A DNA stretch of 64,000 nt from JANMZO01 sp963763135 (GTDB lineage Bacteria > Actinomycetota > Acidimicrobiia > Acidimicrobiales > JANYDT01). The position numbers and the translations under genes are program-made. The stretch lies in contig CAVXNJ010000002.1 in the NCBI GenBank assembly GCA_963763135.1, forward strand, positions 124,001-188,000, in the 5' to 3' direction. The notes beneath the pieces were generated by a model that had not been told where the DNA came from, did not search any database, and worked only from the letters and a program-made list of their open reading frames with translations. Below are positions 59,635 through 64,000 of this stretch, piece after piece (position 1 is the first letter of the stretch; each line of letters starts with the position of its first letter).

Positions 59635-61281
59635 TTACTTGGCACCGGCCCGCTCAAGCAGACGACGGGCGATGACCTTCAGGCAAAGTGTCTCGTCGGC
59701 GCCTTCGAAGATCGAGAGCACGCGGGCATCCACGAAGTACCTCGAGACGGGGAACTCCTCGGCGTATCCCATGCCACCGTGAATCTGCATCGCCTCCCGG
59801 GTGACCCACTCAGCGGCCCGACACACGTACGCCTTGATCATCGATGCTTCGAGGGCACCTTCGCCCTTACCCATCATCTTCGCCACTTCGTAGGAGAACT
59901 GCCGACTGGCCTGAATGATGACGGCCATACGGGCGAGCTTGATCTTCGTCAGCTGGTAATCAACGGTGTTGTGCCCGAACACGACGCGGTTCTGCGAGTA
60001 CGAGACGGCAGCCTCATACGCAGCCTGCATCACGCCGACCGCACGAGCCGCTGTCTGGATGCGGCCGTTCTCGAAGCCCTCCATCTGGAAGTAGAAACCC
60101 TTCCCGAGGCCGGACTCCTCACCGATCAGATGGTTCGACGGGACGCGCCAGTCTTCGAAGGCGATTTCGTATGAGTGCATACCGCGGTAGCCGATGGTGT
60201 CGATCGGGCGGCCCTCCATCTTGCCGACCGTTCCGTCGTTGTGCTCCTGCGTGAACTCGAAACCGTGACCGCTGGCCACCGGCTTCGGTACGAGGAACAG
60301 CGACAGGCCGCGGTGGGTCTTCGAGCGGTCGGGGTCGGTGCGGGCCAGAAGCAGCAGAACGTTCGCCCGGGCACCGAACGTGCACCACGTCTTCACGCCG
60401 TTGATCGCCCATTCATCGGTGTCCAACTTGGTGCCCGTGACCTTGATGCCGGCGACGTCGCTGCCGTAGTCGGGCTCGGTCACCGCGACCGCGCCGAGAA
60501 CTTCGGCGGTGGCGATCTTCGGGAGCCACTCCGCCTTCTGCTCGGCCGTGCCACCGCGAACCAGTGCGCGCGTAAGAATTTCGGGACGCGTGATGAGCGA
60601 GCCGCCGATCCCGAGCGACGCACGGGTGAGTTCCTCCGTGGCGATGACCATGCCGAGGTATTCGCCTTCGCCGCCGGTTGCGAAACCGCCGTATTCCTCC
60701 GGAACCGAAAGACCAAAACCACCCATTTCGGCAAGGCCGTTGATGACCTCTTCCGGTACGTCGCCGTTTGTGCGATGAACGTGCTCGCCCCGCTCGCGAA
60801 CCTGCTCCTCGGCGAAGCGGCGGAACGTGTCCTGCACCATCTCGAAGTCGCCATCGAGATGACGGGGCCCGCCGGCTGAGGCGATCAGTTCGTCGGCGAG
60901 CCCGGCGACAAACGACGCGGCGCGGTACTGGCGGATGAACGGGAGCACGGAATTGAGCGCACCTTCGTCGACGCCCCATTCGTCTTCACGGCCGAGAAGC
61001 TTCGTCGTCACTTCGAACGCAACGTCGGCCACAAAGGCCACGGCAATGTTCGCCTCAAGCGCTCCCTTGTTGCCGTAATCGAGCACCGCCCGGGCGTTTT
61101 CGACGGCAGACGCGGCATGGGCCAGGTCATAGGCCATCTGCTGATGGGCGTCGATGGCGGCATCGACCCGGTCGGCCTGGGCGGCCAGGTGGCGGGTTGC
61201 TGCCTCGACCACGGCACTGCAGGCGGAAACGACCGTCGCCGCGGTGGTCAAATCAGGAAGAACGGATGAAGACGAAGACAT
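59635..61281 (-). CDS. mcd: Acyl-CoA dehydrogenase, methylsuccinyl-CoA-dehydrogenase-like
   Basis: This 548-residue FAD enzyme has a ~150-residue N-terminal helical extension (VSACSAVVEAATRHLAAQADRVDAAIDAHQQ). That extension is rare among acyl-CoA dehydrogenases but present in (2S)-methylsuccinyl-CoA dehydrogenase of the ethylmalonyl-CoA pathway. The C-terminal part also fits (GKGFYFQMEGFENGRIQTAARA, VTREAMQIHGGMGYAEEFPVSRYF, DARVLSIFEGADETL). AVTEPDYGSDVAG is the standard flavin/substrate motif. TAGCCT lies 7 nt before the ATG. Other pathway genes are not in the window, so the exact substrate is inferred. Confidence 0.78.
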   Translation of the reverse strand: MSSSSSVLPDLTTAATVVSACSAVVEAATRHLAAQADRVDAAIDAHQQMAYDLAHAASAVENARAVLDYGNKGALEANIAVAFVADVAFEVTTKLLGREDEWGVDEGALNSVLPFIRQYRAASFVAGLADELIASAGGPRHLDGDFEMVQDTFRRFAEEQVRERGEHVHRTNGDVPEEVINGLAEMGGFGLSVPEEYGGFATGGEGEYLGMVIATEELTRASLGIGGSLITRPEILTRALVRGGTAEQKAEWLPKIATAEVLGAVAVTEPDYGSDVAGIKVTGTKLDTDEWAINGVKTWCTFGARANVLLLLARTDPDRSKTHRGLSLFLVPKPVASGHGFEFTQEHNDGTVGKMEGRPIDTIGYRGMHSYEIAFEDWRVPSNHLIGEESGLGKGFYFQMEGFENGRIQTAARAVGVMQAAYEAAVSYSQNRVVFGHNTVDYQLTKIKLARMAVIIQASRQFSYEVAKMMGKGEGALEASMIKAYVCRAAEWVTREAMQIHGGMGYAEEFPVSRYFVDARVLSIFEGADETLCLKVIARRLLERAGAK

Positions 61282-61650
61282 GCGTGAAAGGCTACCCAGC
61301 CCGGGCCGTTATTGACAGTTACGCGGACCGCCCACGGTATTGGCCTGTCGTCGTCCGGAGGAAACACCCGGAGGGCGCGCCCGAGACAGGCTGAAAACCG
61401 GGCATACCGGGGCTTAAATCGGGCTGGGTAATTCGGATTAATGTGCGCTTCGGTCGTTGAAGGGGTTTAGGGCCTGCTGTAGTGTCCCGATGTTCATCGC
61501 CTAGCTAGTGCACTGAAGCGTTGAAGACTGTGATGTCGATTGCTCGGAAAATCCAGCATAGGCAAGCAAGCCGCGGCGCTCGGCGTCACCGTTTTCTACG
61601 CGAAGATGCACTAGTAGGTAGCAATAGTGGTTCCAAAGAGAGGCGGTTCT
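61282..61650. other. Gap between the acyl-CoA dehydrogenase and protease genes
   Basis: This holds the TAGCCT box of the acyl-CoA dehydrogenase (61289-61294) and presumably the promoter of the protease gene. Short frames on both strands lack ribosome sites. Nothing else is supported. Confidence 0.5.
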
Positions 61651-64000
61651 GTGCGTTCCTGGACCTTCCGAGTAGCAGGCGTTGTCAGTGTCGTGGTCGG
61701 GCTGGTGATCAGCCAGATGCCCGAAACCACTGCAGGACCGCTCCGGACGCAGTCTTCGGTGAACGCGGCTAACGGACCGACCACAAGCCCGTCCAGCGGT
61801 GCGGCAACCCCTCCGGTGTTCGATCCAGCCACATCGCCCGCCCGCGACAACCCGTTGACCCCCAGGCTGTTGGAGCTCACGAAGCCGGCCGCTGCTGCGA
61901 GGGTCATGACCGACTCCGCGGTCGTTGGACTCCCGTCCAACGGGGCCGGAAGCCTCATCGAGCGAGGCCCCGGGCGTTACCTCGTGCGGGTGCGAACGAC
62001 CGACACGAGTGCTGCGCTGCTCGCTCGCATCCGCGCTGCCGGAGCAACGATCGTCCACACCTCGCCCGCGGTGAACATCCTCACGGTGGAGATCGCCCTG
62101 ACCGACATGGACGCGTTGGCAGCGATACAGCCCGGCGTGATCTCGGTATCGGAGATTCTCGAACCGGAAAGCGACGCTGTGTGTCCGACCGGCATCGTGT
62201 CTGAGGGCGTTTCGACGCTCAACGTCGGACTCGGTCGCACGAACTTCGGTGTCGACGGTTCGGGCGTCACCGTTGGAATCCTTTCCGACTCGTTCAACGC
62301 CACAGGCGGAGCGCCAACCGGCATTTCCAACGCGGAAATTCCCGGAGCGGCCAACCCCTGCGGGTACACCCGCCCCGTATCGATTCAGATCGACGACACC
62401 GACCCCGCCAACGCCGACGAGGGTCGAGCCATGGCCGAGATCGTGCATGACCTCGCTCCGGGTGCCGACATTCGTTTCGCCACCGCGAACAACGGCGAAT
62501 ACGACTACGCCGACCAGATCCGTGCGCTCGCGGCAGCGGGCGCGAAGGTGATCGTCGACGACGTCTTCTACTACGAGGAGCCCATCTATCAAGACGGGGT
62601 GATCGCCAAGGCGGTGCAGGACGTCACCGAACAGGGCGTCACCTACTTCGGCTCGGCCGGCAATGGCAACCGGATCGTGTCCGGTCGTGACGTCGGCTCC
62701 TACGAAGCCCAGACGTACCGGCCAACGTCGTGTCCTGCGGCGGTAGCCAACCTCGGCGAACTCGACTGCCACGACTTCAACCCCGACCCGTCGCTCGTCG
62801 ACAACACGTTCGGGCTGTCGCTCAGCGCGGCCGGTCCTACCGTGCTCGGCTGGAACGAACCGCAGTTCGGCGTCAACACCGACCTCGATCTTTTCGTCAT
62901 CAGCTCCACCACTGGCGCCATCCTTGCCTCGAGCACGGCGAACAGCCGACTCACCCAGCAGCCCTTTGAGATCGTGAACCTCGGGTTTGCGAGCGTCAAC
63001 CTGGTCGTCGCCCGTTACATCGGTACCGGTACCCCCCGTTTCAAAATGCTGCATCGGGCCAACTTCACCGCAGCCGAGTACACCCTCGGAAGCGGTGGCG
63101 ACGTACTCGGCCCAACGAATTACGGGCACCACGCGTCGAAGTACAGCAACAACATCACGGCCGCGCCGTTCGACAACAGTGCGACCATCGAGCCGTACTC
63201 GGCTCGCGGGCCGGCCACGTTCTGCTGGGGCTCTGTCGTTGGCTTCACTCCCGCAGCGGCAATCCCAGGGTGCGAGACGAACACGGTCACCATGACGGCA
63301 ACCGATGGCGTCGCCAACTCGTTCCTCGGCACGCTCTTTGGCAGCACCTTCCGCTTCTACGGTACGTCGGCTGCCGCACCGCACGCGGCTGCTGTGGCAG
63401 CCCTCGTGCTGCAAAAGGCGCCCTGTTACTCGCCGACCCAGATATCGGGAGTAATGAAGAGCACCGCGTCGGCAGTCGGGTCCTTTGGCGTGGACGCCCG
63501 AGGTGCGGGATTGATCAACGCCAATGCCGCGCTTCAAGCAGCGGCATGCGAACCCGCGACACCAGCGCCGGCTTCTTGTGCGACCGGGTGTTCGTTCGTT
63601 TCCAAAGCGAATGCGAAGTACGTGGTGGCCGAGGTGAACCGGACCGGCGACGCGGCCGGCGAGCTGCGGGCGGCGTCCGATACCGCAGGTGCGCTGACCG
63701 ACAGTTTCATAACGGTGGGCGACTGTTCTTCGGTGGCCGGTTGTGCAATCCAGTCGAGATCCAACGGAAAATACCTGGCCGCCGAACTGGGCCGAACCGG
63801 CGACGGTTACGCCACCGTCCGGGCCAGGTCCGACGCCATTGGCGCATGGGAGCGCTTTGCGTTGCTCGGTGACTGTGCGTCGACGCTCGGATGTGCCCTG
63901 CAATCGAAAGCCAACGGCCGCTTCGTCGCACCGGAGTTGAATCGCACCGGAGACGCCTACGCGACCATGCGGGCTCGATCGCTGCAGATCGGCGCGTGGG
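61651..64000 (+). CDS. Subtilisin-like serine protease with beta-trefoil tail, incomplete at window end
   Basis: The frame runs off the window; ~783 residues are seen. The GTG at 61651 has AGAGGCGG 4-5 nt upstream; an in-frame GTG at 61627 is an alternative. A signal peptide/membrane segment (WTFRVAGVVSVVVGLVISQ) precedes a propeptide-like region. S8 features: Asp213 in TVGILSDSF, His266 in EIVHDLAPGAD and Ser573 in GTSAAAPH. The C-terminus has at least three ~48-residue beta-trefoil/fascin-like repeats (NGKYLAAELGRTGDGYATVRAR-type), which often bind carbohydrates. Secreted protease is likely. Confidence 0.88.
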   Translation, partial: MRSWTFRVAGVVSVVVGLVISQMPETTAGPLRTQSSVNAANGPTTSPSSGAATPPVFDPATSPARDNPLTPRLLELTKPAAAARVMTDSAVVGLPSNGAGSLIERGPGRYLVRVRTTDTSAALLARIRAAGATIVHTSPAVNILTVEIALTDMDALAAIQPGVISVSEILEPESDAVCPTGIVSEGVSTLNVGLGRTNFGVDGSGVTVGILSDSFNATGGAPTGISNAEIPGAANPCGYTRPVSIQIDDTDPANADEGRAMAEIVHDLAPGADIRFATANNGEYDYADQIRALAAAGAKVIVDDVFYYEEPIYQDGVIAKAVQDVTEQGVTYFGSAGNGNRIVSGRDVGSYEAQTYRPTSCPAAVANLGELDCHDFNPDPSLVDNTFGLSLSAAGPTVLGWNEPQFGVNTDLDLFVISSTTGAILASSTANSRLTQQPFEIVNLGFASVNLVVARYIGTGTPRFKMLHRANFTAAEYTLGSGGDVLGPTNYGHHASKYSNNITAAPFDNSATIEPYSARGPATFCWGSVVGFTPAAAIPGCETNTVTMTATDGVANSFLGTLFGSTFRFYGTSAAAPHAAAVAALVLQKAPCYSPTQISGVMKSTASAVGSFGVDARGAGLINANAALQAAACEPATPAPASCATGCSFVSKANAKYVVAEVNRTGDAAGELRAASDTAGALTDSFITVGDCSSVAGCAIQSRSNGKYLAAELGRTGDGYATVRARSDAIGAWERFALLGDCASTLGCALQSKANGRFVAPELNRTGDAYATMRARSLQIGAW

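Noticed and set aside
61501..63903. 800-codon minus-strand frame at the window end
   Set aside because: The plus strand encodes a subtilisin-like protease with its Asp, His and Ser motifs.

Overview
The window is a GC-rich chromosomal segment from what looks like an actinobacterium, most likely of the class Acidimicrobiia. The placement is inferred from several signs: the dapA - rnj (RNase J) - ftsK order, a MalK-type ABC ATPase, MMPL and SARP/AfsR-type proteins, a fasciclin lipoprotein, a protein with a mycothiol-enzyme-like domain, DevR/DosR-like operator sequences, and many apparently leaderless genes with a TANNNT box 6-9 nt before the start codon. I saw no rRNA, tRNA, CRISPR array, transposase, prophage or integrase.

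Layout. 0-8 kb: the tail of an FG-GAP-like protein, a 3-methyladenine DNA glycosylase with an altered C-terminus, dapA, rnj, an AbiEi-like regulator and ftsK. 8-14.7 kb: an acyl/malonyl-CoA synthetase, a 1170-residue HD-GYP/PA14/NHL membrane protein and icd. 14.8-22.3 kb: a five-copy hairpin-repeat array, rsgA, an esterase-like hydrolase, an ASCH-PrmA fusion, a DsbA-like/mycothiol-isomerase-like fusion, a DUF1295 protein and a PlsC-like acyltransferase. 22.4-29.1 kb: a fasciclin lipoprotein, membrane proteins of unknown function, a PhzF-like protein, and an HxlR regulator flanked by two carboxymuconolactone-decarboxylase-family genes with a clear double operator. 29.1-31.8 kb: a second hairpin-repeat array and a class I fumarase carrying two frameshifts.

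31.8-46.8 kb reads as a hypoxia/redox-stress island. It holds universal stress proteins, BON/DUF2267 proteins, an orphan sugar-type ABC ATPase (frameshifted) and a tightly coupled operon of sulfide:quinone oxidoreductase, a DsrC/TusE-like protein, a DsrE-like protein, pyruvate:ferredoxin oxidoreductase and a dihydroorotate-dehydrogenase-like protein. Small acidic and zinc-finger proteins and an Nramp-related transporter follow. Several of these units have 14-bp palindromes of the DevR/DosR type (GGGAC-N4-GTCCC-like) upstream, so I infer a common regulator that is not encoded in the window.

46.8-54.7 kb is a second regulatory module. Two hemerythrin-like genes and an MMPL transporter surround a giant AfsR/SARP regulator. 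Both intergenic regions carry short repeats phased at exactly 11 bp in divergent orientation, the arrangement SARP proteins are known to bind. 54.7-64 kb: a secreted multi-domain Ig-like protein, a split MaoC-type dehydratase, a secreted alpha/beta hydrolase, a methylsuccinyl-CoA-dehydrogenase-like acyl-CoA dehydrogenase, and a subtilisin-like protease with a beta-trefoil tail that runs off the window.

Short tandem duplications recur between genes and at gene ends, and sometimes inside genes. Three +1 frameshifts (two in fumarase, one in the ABC ATPase) could be real or sequence errors; they cannot be told apart from the sequence alone.
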